Assembly: GCA_000310025.1 (NCBI GenBank)
Contig: FN649728.1
Span: forward strand, 440,595 to 504,594
Source: Ectocarpus siliculosus
Lineage: Eukaryota; Sar; Phaeophyceae; Ectocarpales; Ectocarpaceae
Length of the DNA stretch: 64,000 nt
Direction of reading: 5' to 3'
Positions 11,457-22,851 of this stretch are shown piece after piece (position 1 is the stretch's first letter; each line of letters starts with the position of its first letter). The notes under the pieces are model-generated. The model did not search any database. It was not told where the DNA came from and saw only the letters and a program-made list of their open reading frames with translations. Made by a program: the position numbers and the translations under genes.

Positions 11457-14400
11457 ATGCGTCCTTCCCCCTTACCGCTCTCCCTTATCGACACTGCTGT
11501 ATTGCTACAGGGACTTGGGCTCGCCTCGGCGCAGCTTAGGTCTCTGGCGAGGCGGGGGAGTTTCTCTAGGGATGACGGCGTGTCGATTGAGTTCTGCAAC
11601 TTCTGCCAGGTGACGCGTCTATTCCCATCCACCGCTGCTGTACTTAATTTCGCGCTGTCGCTGAGTGCTGCTGCTTGTAGCCTAACCGAATCAGTTCCTT
11701 TCGAGCTGGGAGCTACACCTAAAACGCTTGTATCCTTCGTAGTCCTAACGCCAAGACACTGGCATGCTGAAGGGAAGGTTCGCACCGACTTTGTGCCGGT
11801 TGGGAAAGTCGGAACATTGTATCGCCACCCGACTGGAAGACCCAACGTTGAGAAGGCTCGTGAAGAGGATTCGCTCCCCCTGTGAAGGGTGTTCCGACGC
11901 TCGATCAGCTGCAGTGGGCAGGACCGTGGGGGTATCCGATTGCCGCAGATTTGGTGTTTCGTGGGGGGGGGTGTAGTCCCAGGACTACGTGTTGTCCACG
12001 GCAGGGCTTACCTCGCACAGATAGACGGGTGCGACCTCAGGGGGACATGGACGGGTGCAAGACGGTTTTGCTGTACCTCTGGCGGCTTGGCTTGGGGCAT
12101 ACATACTTGATACTCATAACTTTGTTTGGTTTGTTCACTCAGCGCTGCATCGTGTTGGAATAAAGCGAGCAAAGCGGAACCGATGAACGACCACAAGAGA
12201 GAATATTGACTATAATCATGTCTGAAGCAGTGATGAGAGTGGCCGAGGCCGACAGCGGGTGATGGCCGCGCGCGTTTTCCCGGCGCGTTTCGTTGCTCGA
12301 CCCTGCCGTTGCATTGTCTAAAGAGCAACCAGAGTCAAGCCGCCTTGCTGTCCTCTCCTCCGCGCCTTGGTCATCTATCAGTGCTACGGCTGCTGCTATT
12401 CCTTCAATGCTGTTGGTTTTCGTATCTCCTTGGACGATTGTTTGGTACTGTGCGTGGCGAGCTCGGGTCGTATCCAATCAAACGTTGTGAAACTGCCATG
12501 TGTTGTCGACGCGCTGTTGTGCGCCTACGTCTGCCGGCGGTTGTCAGGAAAACGCGAAGCACCACGTGCTGCTGTTCACCGGCTGGGACGAGTCCTTCCT
12601 CAAGGTGTTTGTAGTTGATTTGTTTTGCACGGGGTTGCCTAGGCAGGGCAGCGTGAGTGTTTGCATTGAGTGGCTCGCCGGGGTTCAACCATCGGTAAAG
12701 CCAATGGTTACGCAACAGCTGGTGGCATTCCGTACTCCCTGCTTTGTCTCACAGCATCAGCCACAACGGGAGGCGCTTCTTGGCAGTCATTCCTGCTGTA
12801 CGCATCGCAGCTTTCCCCTACAATGTAGCTTGGGTATGATTTCGCCAGGGTTTAGTGTACACAGGGGATCGTTTCTGTAATCTCCGCCCACCTCTCGCCG
12901 TGTCTCTGTCATTGTTCGTAGGCCACTTGCTTGAACGGACACAGCCGAGCTCGAGACGTTCCATTCTTTGTTTCTCCTATTTGTTTTCCTGCTCGCGCGC
13001 GTTTTTTGCTGACAAACCTGAAGGAAGTTTTTACGATCCTGTGCTTGGTTTGCCATGTACGTTGATAATGCACAAGTGGAAAGATACCGGAATCGTTTTG
13101 TTTTCCATCCTGTAAATTTATCGCCATTCCGTCCCGTTTTGATTGGTTCGCTTCTCGTTGCGTCTCTCCCTCCTCTCGGTGCTGCTGCCATGTATGGATG
13201 ACGGGAACAATTCTGCGCTCTTCGTTGTCGCCACGACGAAACTGCTCTTTCGGGTGGTGGGAATTGTTGTGTGGCGCAGTACGGCGACGTGATATCGGAG
13301 CTACTGCAGGCCGGCATCAACGTCTACGCCATGGACTGGCGGTCCCAGGGGCTCTCTGGCAGGCACTTGCTCGACCCCCAGGTGTGACTCTCAAGGTTTA
13401 AGCTTGTTTCCGCGAGATTTTTGTGTTTTTTCCTCGGGTGGGTCGGAAAGAATGGTCTCTTGCTCGTGGAGCTTCTTTAGCTATCCTACGTTATGGTGTT
13501 GTCCAACTGGAACCGGAGATCCTTAGCTTGGCCAGCGTCTTTTGCTATCCTATAATAGTTTCGATTGAGGTTTACTCAGATGGACTGATACCAATTGACC
13601 TCTTGTTCGCACACACCGTAAGTCAAAGCGGCGTCACTTTTCCTAGCAGTTGACCCGGGTCTCTCGCTTCTCGCTATGTCGAGAACACAGCGCGGCACTG
13701 TTCCGACGATAAAACGATGGCGGCACGTGTTAACCGCCGTCCTGATGGCCCCAATTGGGGTGCCGCTCTCAAAGTACGGCCACGGACATTTAGGAGGATT
13801 TCTAAGCACTTGTTGGCTAACGGAAAAGAAACAAGGTGTGATAGCAATATTATGCGGGAAATCTTCGCCCAACTACTGTTTTCGCGTACCTGCGCTGTTT
13901 GTAAGCATGGCTTACATCAGAGGTTCCGAATCCCCACTTGAGAAGATGTTCCGTGCTTGCCACCCTGCCGCATCCTTCGACAATTTGTAAGAGCTCTGCG
14001 TGGAGAGCGTTGTCGAGCCAATTCACATATAGCCGCAGGTGTGTCGACGGTTTTGTGGACGGGTGACAAGTTGGGCATGATTCTCATGTTCCGCGTGCTG
14101 CCGCTTTTTTTCGGCACAGGTGACGTACGTGCAAAGCTTCGATGACCACCTGGACGACCTGAGCTTTTTCGTGAACCAGGTAGATTTACGTGTTCCGAAG
14201 TTTGTCGTTTTGGTTACACCTTTCGGTGCAGACGTTGTGCGAAGAACATTCGGCTGAACCGACATGTGCTTTCCTTGGGAATCGGTGGCCAAGGGTAGAC
14301 GGATCGAATGATAAGGGGCGTGATAGGAGAAAAACGACGGACAGGCTGCGAGAGATAGACGAGTGGACAGAAATATATCGTACAAAGAAGAGAGAGAGAG

Positions 14401-17400
14401 ATAGATTCTTGAACCGCCATGATGTATGTCGGCCTGCCCGAGGTATGTTTCTGCTGTGCACATGATGAGTAAAGTCGGCCTTTTCCCCACAATCGTAGCA
14501 GCTACCGCTGTGTTTCCTTTCCCTCTCTTTTCTGACCCGAAAGCTCTTTTCTGACACGAAAACTCTTTTCTGAGACACGGAAAACGGATTTCCGTTGTTC
14601 GTCGCACCGCCCTGGGCAGGTGGTAGTCGAGGCATGCGGCGTGAGGACCTCCCAGCTGACCTGTCTCGCGCACTCCATGGGAGGCTTGCTTTCGCTCATG
14701 GCAGCGGCGGGCGACCGGGGCTTGTTCCAGAGGCTGGTGGTGTGCTCGCCGATGATCATGATGAAGGTTCGTGATTGTAGAAACTAGTGATATAGTAGGT
14801 TCAACGCTGATACATTGTGTCCTCGCCGATGATTACGGTGGTAGTTCGCGACTGAAGTATAGAAGTTGGTGGGGTACTCGCTGATGGCCACGATGAAGGT
14901 TCGTGATGGTAGTAATTAGTACCAGATTCGACGCTTGTAGTGTGCTCGCCGATGACCATGATAAAAGGTTCGCGATTGTAAGGAGTAGCAGATGCAACGC
15001 TTGTGTAGCGTGCTCGCTCATTCTCATGATGAAGGTTATTGTTCGTTCGTATGCCGGATATATCGCTGGCAGTGTGCTCGGTGACGATAATGATGTATTT
15101 GGTAAGCAGACATACGGTTTTACTGTCCGACCCTTTCGTACCCGGAGGAGCAACGCCGATTCCTCTGGCTTGTGCCAGCGTTTTGGTCGACATGACACAG
15201 AAATATAGTAGCGTCAATGCCCGCAGCGGATGAATACCCCTTCCGTGCATGAAGCACGAAGCATTGCTGTGCCGACATTTGGTTCCTCGCTGCATTTGTT
15301 GCTGTCAACACCACACACACCACAAACATCACAACAACGACACGCCAAACGCTGATAGACTCTCCCTAATTTCACGATTCCGTGCTGCTCTCCCCCCGTC
15401 TAGTGCGGCATGCCGCACTTCGTGGCCCTGTGGCTCGGGCGCCTGTTCTGCAGGCTCGGCATGGGCTCGAGCTACGCGCCTGGAGAGAGCGGGGTGGACG
15501 TGTCTAGGTAATGTCACAGAGGGAGGACGGGGTGGTTTTTGCGATGCACTTAGCATCCAGAATACATGTCAGCAGGGACGACACCACAGCTTGTTTTTTT
15601 GAGGGTGCACGTCAGGTTCAAGGCTTTGTCTCGCGAACACGTCGAAGTTGCATTTGTTGCTGTGGATGTCTTACTGTTCGTGCTGCTGTTTGTTGTTCTT
15701 GTTGCTGCTTGTTGCCGTTGCTGCTTGTTGCTGTTGCGGTTGTTGATGCTGCTGTTGTTGCTGCTGCTGCCGCTGTTGTCCGTGTCCGGCAATAGGACAT
15801 AGACCAAGCCGTGTTTTGCCGTCTGTGTTGCTCCATGGTTACAGCTTCTCGCCCGCGTACGTGACCAACGCAGGCCGATCACGATGAAACTGACGACGGA
15901 CAAGGCGAGGCTCGCAACGTGGGAGAGGATCCGAAGAGCCTACCCCATCGTGAGGCCCCTGTCGACTATATTGGAAGGGAATGGCTCTTGCGTGTCCGTC
16001 GGATGTTTTTGTTGAGGATTGTCGTAAGAGACAAGTCAGCGGAATCCCAGCTTTGGCAACCCGGTATTAAGCTTCGAGTTTGGCCACCCAGCTGTGGTGT
16101 CATGATTTATTACTCCTGATGCCTGCGTGCAGATGTGAGGAAGGGAGGGGCATACCCGATCGGAAACAACAGTTGGCCGGCGGCATTTGCTCCTCTTGTC
16201 TTCCCGTTGAGTTTTGCCCGAAACGTTTTCGAGCAACCGCAAGAGAAGCCGCACATGTGTATGTTTTGCTCCTCGTCAAGATTGTGTTCTTCTCTCCGTT
16301 ATTCCCAAGAGAGCAATGGCTCCCCGCGCCCGACCTACGGACGCGCGGCGACAGTTACGCAAGTGGGTGGCGTTGTCCGTAATTTTAGGAACAGAGGCGG
16401 TTTTGCAATATGTAGAAACGAGGCGTTTTCTGTGAGTATAAGAACGTTGGATGCTTTTACAATTTGTGTCGCAGGTGGCCATGGGGGGCATGAGTAACCT
16501 CTGGGTCGTGGAGGCCATCAAGGCGCAGGACTGGTTCAGAGCAAGGGCCAAGCAGGTAATCGAGAAAAGGGGTGGACGCAATGTTTGTACGTATTCCTAC
16601 CTACCGCATGCTTTTCGGCCGCAGACCACGGTGCCCTTGCGACGAACTAGCTCCCAAGGCGCTCATGTTGCCGCTTCGGTTCCGTTGTGGGCAAGCGTAA
16701 AGCGGTGTTCAAATGCAGCATGGCGCTGCATGGTTTGTTGTTCTCTGTAGTCCGAGACCGCGTGTAGTGCCAGATATTGGCGAAACCATTCTTCTTGTGG
16801 TTGCCGGAACGCGTGTACGCTACAGACCTGTGACAGTGGCGGCCTTCCATGGCGATGATTACGGTTGTCCTCTCTTTCCTGCAGGTCTCGGTTCCCGTTC
16901 TGCTGCTCGAGGCGGGCATGGACGTCTTCGTGTGCACGTCGAGACCTTTCAGGTGACCTGTGTTTCGTTGTGTTTCGGAACAAAACCCTCATCTCTTGGC
17001 CGAAACATCCCGACACGTGCTTGACGACGCGAAGCACGACAAATCTAGTCTACCTTTGTCTGCCGTCCGCCAAGATTATGGCTCTATGTGTATGTTGTGC
17101 TCAGACTGCTGCGGCGGTCGTGGTAGGCGGGCACGCACTTGCTTTGGTTGTCTTGGATGGTGGAAAGCGATTCGACCGACTGTCAGACACCGAATGCACC
17201 GAACAGTAGCTCATCAGACGTCAATATGTCCTCGCACTAATCGCGCAAGTGTACAACATGCACTTGGCGGGTTGGGCTGGCGCAGAAGTCCCACCTGTGA
17301 TACCAAATCTAGCTGGTGCTAGCGAGAAAAAGCACTTGGCAAAACCACCACTGCAGTACATGTACACCCCCTTCAGATTAGTAGATCTTGGGTAAGTCGG

Positions 17401-18047
17401 GACAGAAGCGTGCGTAGAGACGGTGCGGATCAGTTTCGCGCCGGGCGCATCGGCCTAGCGACTCGTGATCCTAGAGCGACATGACGCAGATAAACAGTAC
17501 TGAGTGCCCCCCCCCCTTCTTGGCGCGGATCGGTCGTTGTGTTTCCGCGGGACAGGGAGCTCTGCCGCGCGGTGCCAAGCTGCCGCCGCCTTTGCTACCC
17601 CACGACGTACCACGAGATTCTTTTCGAGAAGGACTGGGCCCGATCTCACGCCATGAAGGTACCAAGTGTCAGCTAGCCAGTCTTGCCGTTTCTCGCTTCG
17701 TGCTCTTGACTAAATAGCAGCAGTCTGCATTGAATTGTTCACGCATGCATGGGCACATTCGCCGACGATGCCAGCATTGGCATTGGAGGCGCCCTCATAC
17801 CCCTCTCCCCCGGCTGCCTTTCGTTGTCGCGTCTCAGGCGACCATCGCCTTCCTCAAGTCGGGCGAATACCCGGCGCCCGGTGAGACGACGGTCATCACC
17901 CCACCTCGTCTCTCGGAGGAAGAGCGGCAGAAGAAGATGAAGCTGTTGCTGGTCCGCTTCTGTTTCGTGGTGGTGGGGGCCGGTCTCGGCGTGGCGGGCG
18001 TTGCCTTCTCCAAGCGCAGGGGCTCCGTGCTTGCGGTTCGGAAGTAG
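11457..18047 (+). CDS. alpha/beta hydrolase, monoglyceride lipase / lysophospholipase (PldB) type, with C-terminal membrane anchor
   Basis: Exons: 11457(or 11511)-11609, 12548-12604, 13280-13381, 14120-14179, 14620-14766, 15404-15507, 15874-15949, 16475-16555, 16885-16952, 17556-17658, 17838-18047. All junctions keep phase and the product is about 368-386 residues. Visible landmarks are VLLFTGWDESFLK (oxyanion region), VYAMDWRSQGLSGR, the nucleophile elbow AHSMGG (Ser about 125 counted from the codon at 11511), the acid Asp in LLEAGMDVFV (about 255) and the base His in YHEILFEKDWAR (about 284). This is the Ser-Asp-His triad order of hydrolase_4 lipases, which cleave monoacylglycerols or lysophospholipids. 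A hydrophobic stretch (about 24 residues, FCFVVVGAGLGVAG core) followed by SKRR near the end suggests a tail anchor. The start is uncertain: ATG 11457 gives a signal-like N-terminus and leaves no upstream exon. Substrate is inferred from the family only. Confidence 0.85.
14740..15110 (+). repeat. degenerate tandem array copying an exon end plus its splice donor
   Basis: The last 27 nt of hydrolase exon 14620-14766, together with its donor region (GTGTGCTCGCCGATGATCAT then GATGAAG|GTTCGTGATT), recur inside the following intron. Recurrences begin at about 14817, 14873, 14940, 15008 and 15072, with spacings of roughly 56-77 bp and decreasing similarity. Several copies retain an AAGGTTCGYGAT donor-like core (14873 and 14940 most clearly). 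Confidence 0.75.
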
Positions 18048-20338
18048 CTCTCGGGAAGTTTCTTTTGTCAATTTTCGGGGGTGGGAATTACGAAGCGTCA
18101 GGGTGGCATGGTTGCCGTAGGAGAAGGTTGGTCGCGTTTGACACGGCAGTGTTTGTCGTCAGCCAGTCGTGAACGATCTCGGCCCCCCTCTGAGGGTGCC
18201 GTGGTGGCGATGTATCTGAGGGTGCCATTGTGGCGATGTATCCGTCGTGACCCCGTTGTGTTATGTTCGGGTCTCCCCCTCGCACTCGGTTGAGACACAA
18301 CCGAGATACTGGGATAGGTCCGCTTGATGAGATGCCATCACGGTAGAGAGGCGGGGTTAACATCCGTGAGATGTCAACTCCTGAGAACTCGTCGTGTTCA
18401 CGATGTTTCGGTCCGGGAAATCTGTCCTGCATCATTTTGCGGCCGTAACGCCGTCTGTTACTCGTGAACCGTTTCGGCGCGGTAGGTCAAAGGGGTGGGT
18501 AAACTCGCGAGAACGTTGGTGTGGTGTGGCTCCGAGCGAACTGTTCGCTGTATACAACGCCCGCCGTTTATCGTGTTTTTTTTTTTACTACGTATTGTTG
18601 TTGTTGTCTTCACATTACGTATACCTTTCGTGGGAGGCTCGCACCTGCACGATGTATTTCAATTTTGTGCGACGATGGCGTTTTTTTCCGATACGTCATT
18701 ACAGTATTGTAGCGACCGGGCTCGTGGAATGACCCAAGCAGTAACGGGTGTGTGAGCGTGGTGGCTGCGATGTTCTTGGCGCGGTATGCGGACGGTTAAG
18801 CTGGACGATCAGGGAGGGGGGGCGAGACCACCTGCCGGCCCCCCGCTGTGTCGTAGCGCCTGCGACCGATAGACGTCGATGAACAGAGGTTGATGGTGCT
18901 ACAGTACTGAATGACCCGGTGTTTCTAGCATTGAATACGCTGCCCCTCTCCCCGCCGTCACTTTCTTTGACGGCGCCTCACGGTCGTTTGTTTTGGGTTA
19001 GGGATACGAACTGGCAGCGGCAGGTGTGCGTTGCACAGGAGTTCTTTTTTGTGATCCCTGTTTACAAAGTTCCTCAGTAGAGAAGACAAGGCCGCGGCTG
19101 TATCGGTGGTGGGTTTTGCGAGGAACGGCAGATGTTGGGGTGTTTTTCATGGCGCATCGATGCAAATTGGCCAAGGCGTTTGAATGAAACAATCGAAGTG
19201 TATATAGTCTATGGACGCAGAGAGAGAATAGGGTCGACATGTTGGCCTAATCCAAAGCCACCATTTTTTTTTTCAATGTACCCCAGCAATCGTATGACTC
19301 AAGTCTCGACAAGCATGTAGTACATGCCTGCATGTGTGTTTTCCCGTCCAATGTTGGGAGTGAGTCCAACTCCGTACGGAAAGTGCGTGTTTGGCGCACC
19401 AACCGGGGTTACACGAGATGAATTGTCTACCCTTCCTCCTGTGGTGCTTGCCTTCAATGCCTACCGCGAGGAGGGTGCAGCAGTCACTTATGCCCGTTGT
19501 TGTGTGCACTCACGACGCTGTGCTCTTCACCGCAAAACTGCGAACCTGCGCTCTTGCGATATGTAGTCGAACCCGGAACCTAGAGTCAGTAGGGGGTGCG
19601 ATGCAGTCACCGAAGGGCGGCTCAAGTCGAACCGGCAACTCTAGCCAAGAGAAATGACTTCGAAGCATGCACAATGCTTGTTGTAAAACGGTTCAGCCAA
19701 GGTTCACTCTTCCGACATCCCCGAAAAGTGAACAATGCACAGGCAGAGGGGCTCCGATAGTAGCCTATGCTAATCCCCAACTACACCTTTTAGTTCAACC
19801 ACGAAAAATGCTTCACTACGTTTGCTCGAGGTTCGACTCTGGATTAGGTAGTGTTTCATCCTATTGCGATCAAACCAAACGGTGTTCGGGCGGCATGCCG
19901 TTCCGTCGGGCCAGACACGACGGCCCAAGAAACAGGGTGCAGAGCGATGAACACGCGCTGAGATGTCCGTGCTACGTTCAAGGGGGAAACAAGAGCGACA
20001 AAGCGGAGTTGATTCCCTCGTGACTTCACTCTTTGGCACATATTTATAAGTCGGAAACGCAAATGAAGAGGCGAAAAGGCCGACATCTACCGGTCAAGCG
20101 AAAAAAACACCATGGTGGTGATACTAGATATGCATAGATATGAATAACAGCGAATGGCGTTCCCCGCATCTTTTTGCACCATCAGCCCACATGGTTTCAT
20201 TGACGGTGCCCACGTCCGATGCCTGCCAAGGTCGAAATTGTCGCCGTGCTTGGGCGCTTTCACACAGGGCGCTGGGCATTCTGAGCCATATGAGGGGGCC
20301 ATTCCTGTGTATCCTGTGGTCAAGCCTCGAGGTCAGTT
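18048..20338. other. intergenic between convergent genes
   Basis: This region lies between the hydrolase stop (+) and the protease stop (-), so both 3' UTRs probably lie here. A 26-bp tandem duplication (CTGAGGGTGCCRTGGCGATG-like, about 18191-18243) is present. No supported coding region was found. Confidence 0.5.
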
Positions 20339-22851
20339 TCAAACATATCGCCGAAGAACATCAACGCGGCCGCGTGCTTGAACTGACGTGGGGGGGCGTA
20401 TTGACGCAGCCGCAGTATCACCAACACCATCAGTGCCAGAGCATACCGCCGCAGCCTCGGTGGTCACTCGACGGAGGCGTTTGTGGCAGACACATCCGGC
20501 CATGAGGTACGCCACAACCGTTGCAGCATACCCCAAATCCGTCGTTCTGGATGCTACTTCCCGCACGCACGCCCTTGGGACGACGCCTCCCACTGCTGGC
20601 CTCCGGCAAACCTCGGGCGCGTCGTAGGGTGTCTTTCCAAATCTGAAGTCGACAGGAAGACTACACCGGGGACAGGGGTCGGCCGTTGCAAGCACTCCTA
20701 CTGGGTTCCACTGGCTGCAGTCTTCTGTGATGGCGCAGGTCCCATTCGCGTTGAGACTGTCGGTGGCACCATCACGATGGCTGAAGTTCACTTGTTGTCC
20801 ATTGAAACTATTTCTTACCCTCTGTGAACTAGCGCCACTGCCGCTCGCGTCGTGTCTTTGGCGGACAGTGGAGTGAAAAAACGACGCGGCGATGTTGTTT
20901 ACCGCGTGGAGGAGAGTTGTCGGCAGAAGCCTACCGCCCCCGAGGAAGTAGAGAAGGCAGTACACGTAGCCCGCCACCGTCGCTAAGGCGGTCTGCTGGT
21001 AGACCCGCCTGTTTTCGCAGATTAACGATGATGCCAGTGAGAACATTCTCTGGACTGGTCACAAGAACTATTCACTAGACCGCGTTGAGAACATTCTCTG
21101 GACTGGTCACAAGAACTATTCACTAGACCGCGTTGAGAACATTCTCTGGATTGGTCACAAGAACTATTCACTAGACCGCGTTGAGAACATTCTCTGGACT
21201 GGTCACAAGAACTATTCACTAGACCGCGTTGAGAACATTCTCTGGACTGGTCACAAGAACTATTCACTAGACCGCGTTGAGAACATTCTCTGGACTGGTC
21301 ACAAGAACCATTCACTAGACCGCGTTGTGCGGTCGGGCCTTGAACGTTTGCCCCCCGTTTTTTGTACGAAACACGTGCAGGCGACCCTTGATCATTTTCC
21401 ATCATACCCCTTTCGCTGACAACATTCATCTTACCATGATACCCGTACACCGTCGAGGAGCACGTGCATCAGCAGGTGAATCCCACCAAAGAGAGTTGAG
21501 GACGCGGCGGCTGCCCCAACTACGTCTCCGATCGTGATTGCCCCCCTTCCTGTCGTCAAGAGGCGATCGAACACCACACCACGATAGAACGCCTACCGGC
21601 GGACGAGGATGATTGACAAAGGTTTATATCTAACGCGGACACAAGACTCAACGGAGACAATACGAGCGAGACGCTGGTGCGCGGTATACAAATGCTGAAC
21701 TTTGTCGAGTCTTCGGTTTGTATGTATACATGTTCTGGGGGAAACATTCGTATTATCGGCAAAGGCGTGATTCCTTGTGTGTTTCATCTCGACATATCAG
21801 AAACATGTATATCTCGCCTCCATCCGGTGCAGGCCCCACCAGATCACTGTCCAACAACAATGTGATGTGGACACCTAAGCGCCGGTCTCAATCAATCCGT
21901 CAACTTCTCGCGAAACCTGCGCACGTTACAGGCACTCTCTTAAACTACGCACTCAACGGGCCGTCACCACACGACGTACATAGCACCATCTACAGATATG
22001 TCACCTCTTCGAGCACGGGGTCCCTGACCATCGAGTTGACTGCAGCTTGGAAACCTAGCTGTTCCAGCGAATCGTCCACACACGAATAGATGGTTGGGCA
22101 TCCCAGAGGTATGTTGGGAGAAGGAGAGCCGGGCGGCGGGAGGTTGAAGCGGCCATCGCAAAGAACAGACTCGATTTCAATGCGGTCAATGGTCTTGGCG
22201 GTTTCGTATGGGGCATATCGTCCGTCAACATCGTGATCGGACGCACGGTAGTGCAACAGAGAACTGCGAGGTTCGCATGCGTGTAGGCTACGGAGAAGAT
22301 GGTATTCATGCTATATAATAAAGGAGTTGAAGAATCAGGATCCGGAGGGCGCGGTCATCACTCCAAGTAACCATCCTCCAAGCTCTTCGGAAAGAATGGT
22401 GCCGGGCGCATGTCCTTACCCCCTGAGTCGCAAACGGGCGACTACCCCCTTGACATTCAGTCACGATGACGTGGAGCTAGTGACGTTAACCCGCCAGAGA
22501 GGTCGGGAATGAAATGTCTGCAAATTATTTCCCTCGTGACTCGGGGTTTTTCCTCCTGCCGGGGTCACTCGAACTTTTTCCATCTAGAGGCATTGGCGCA
22601 CCTCACCCCCAAACTCGACCGTCGGAAGGGTAGGATGCTATTGACGACGTGGATAGCTCGTCCATTGAACTGACAGCGGAACTCGGCGATGGAACAGCAC
22701 CACACTCACCGAACTGTTTGACCCGAAGCATGCCCAGGACAGGAAGTTGTGCAATGAGGCGATATCGAGCGCGATCCCCGCGACGACGCCAGAGACGCAA
22801 AACAACGCGAGCGCCAGTGCCACTCTTCTGGTGACGAGTTGGCTTCCCGCT
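20339..22851 (-). CDS. CPBP-family (CAAX/Abi-type) intramembrane metalloprotease, 5' end not located
   Basis: Minus-strand exons 22851-22710, 22058-22005, 21592-21435 and 21008-20339 join in matching phases. The product has the three motifs of CPBP proteases in order: EEAFYRG (EExxxR) created across the 22005/21592 junction, FGGIH (FxxxH), and HAVNN (HxxxN) after a hydrophobic helix (VAGYVYCLLYFLGG). The first exon holds a membrane helix (ALALFCVSGVVAGIAL core). The family contains Rce1-like CAAX prenyl proteases and chloroplast/bacterial relatives that cut membrane-embedded substrates. After motif 3 the last exon continues for about 170 residues, Cys-rich in places with a further hydrophobic patch, so the tail is unusual. 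The first listed exon has a weak acceptor and upstream exons (transit peptide or first helices) remain unidentified in 22852-26200. The family call is firm; the exact ends are not. Confidence 0.72.
21038..21325. repeat. 48-bp minisatellite, six copies, within a protease intron
   Basis: Six head-to-tail copies of a 48-bp unit (start TGAGAACATTCTCTGGACTG) differ by only a couple of bases (for example ATT for ACT in copy 3). The unit length is a multiple of three, so frames stay open on both strands: the plus strand reads ENILWTGHKNYSLDRV per unit and the minus strand QRGLVNSSCDQSRECS. It lies between the protease exons 21592-21435 and 21008-20339. Confidence 0.95.

Noticed and set aside
15874-15949. 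An alternative hydrolase exon starting at 15845 (frame SFSPAYVTN) that looks lipase-like
   Set aside because: It hits a stop and would need a frameshift; the acceptor at 15871-15873 keeps phase with both neighbours and reads straight into LTTDKARLATWE.
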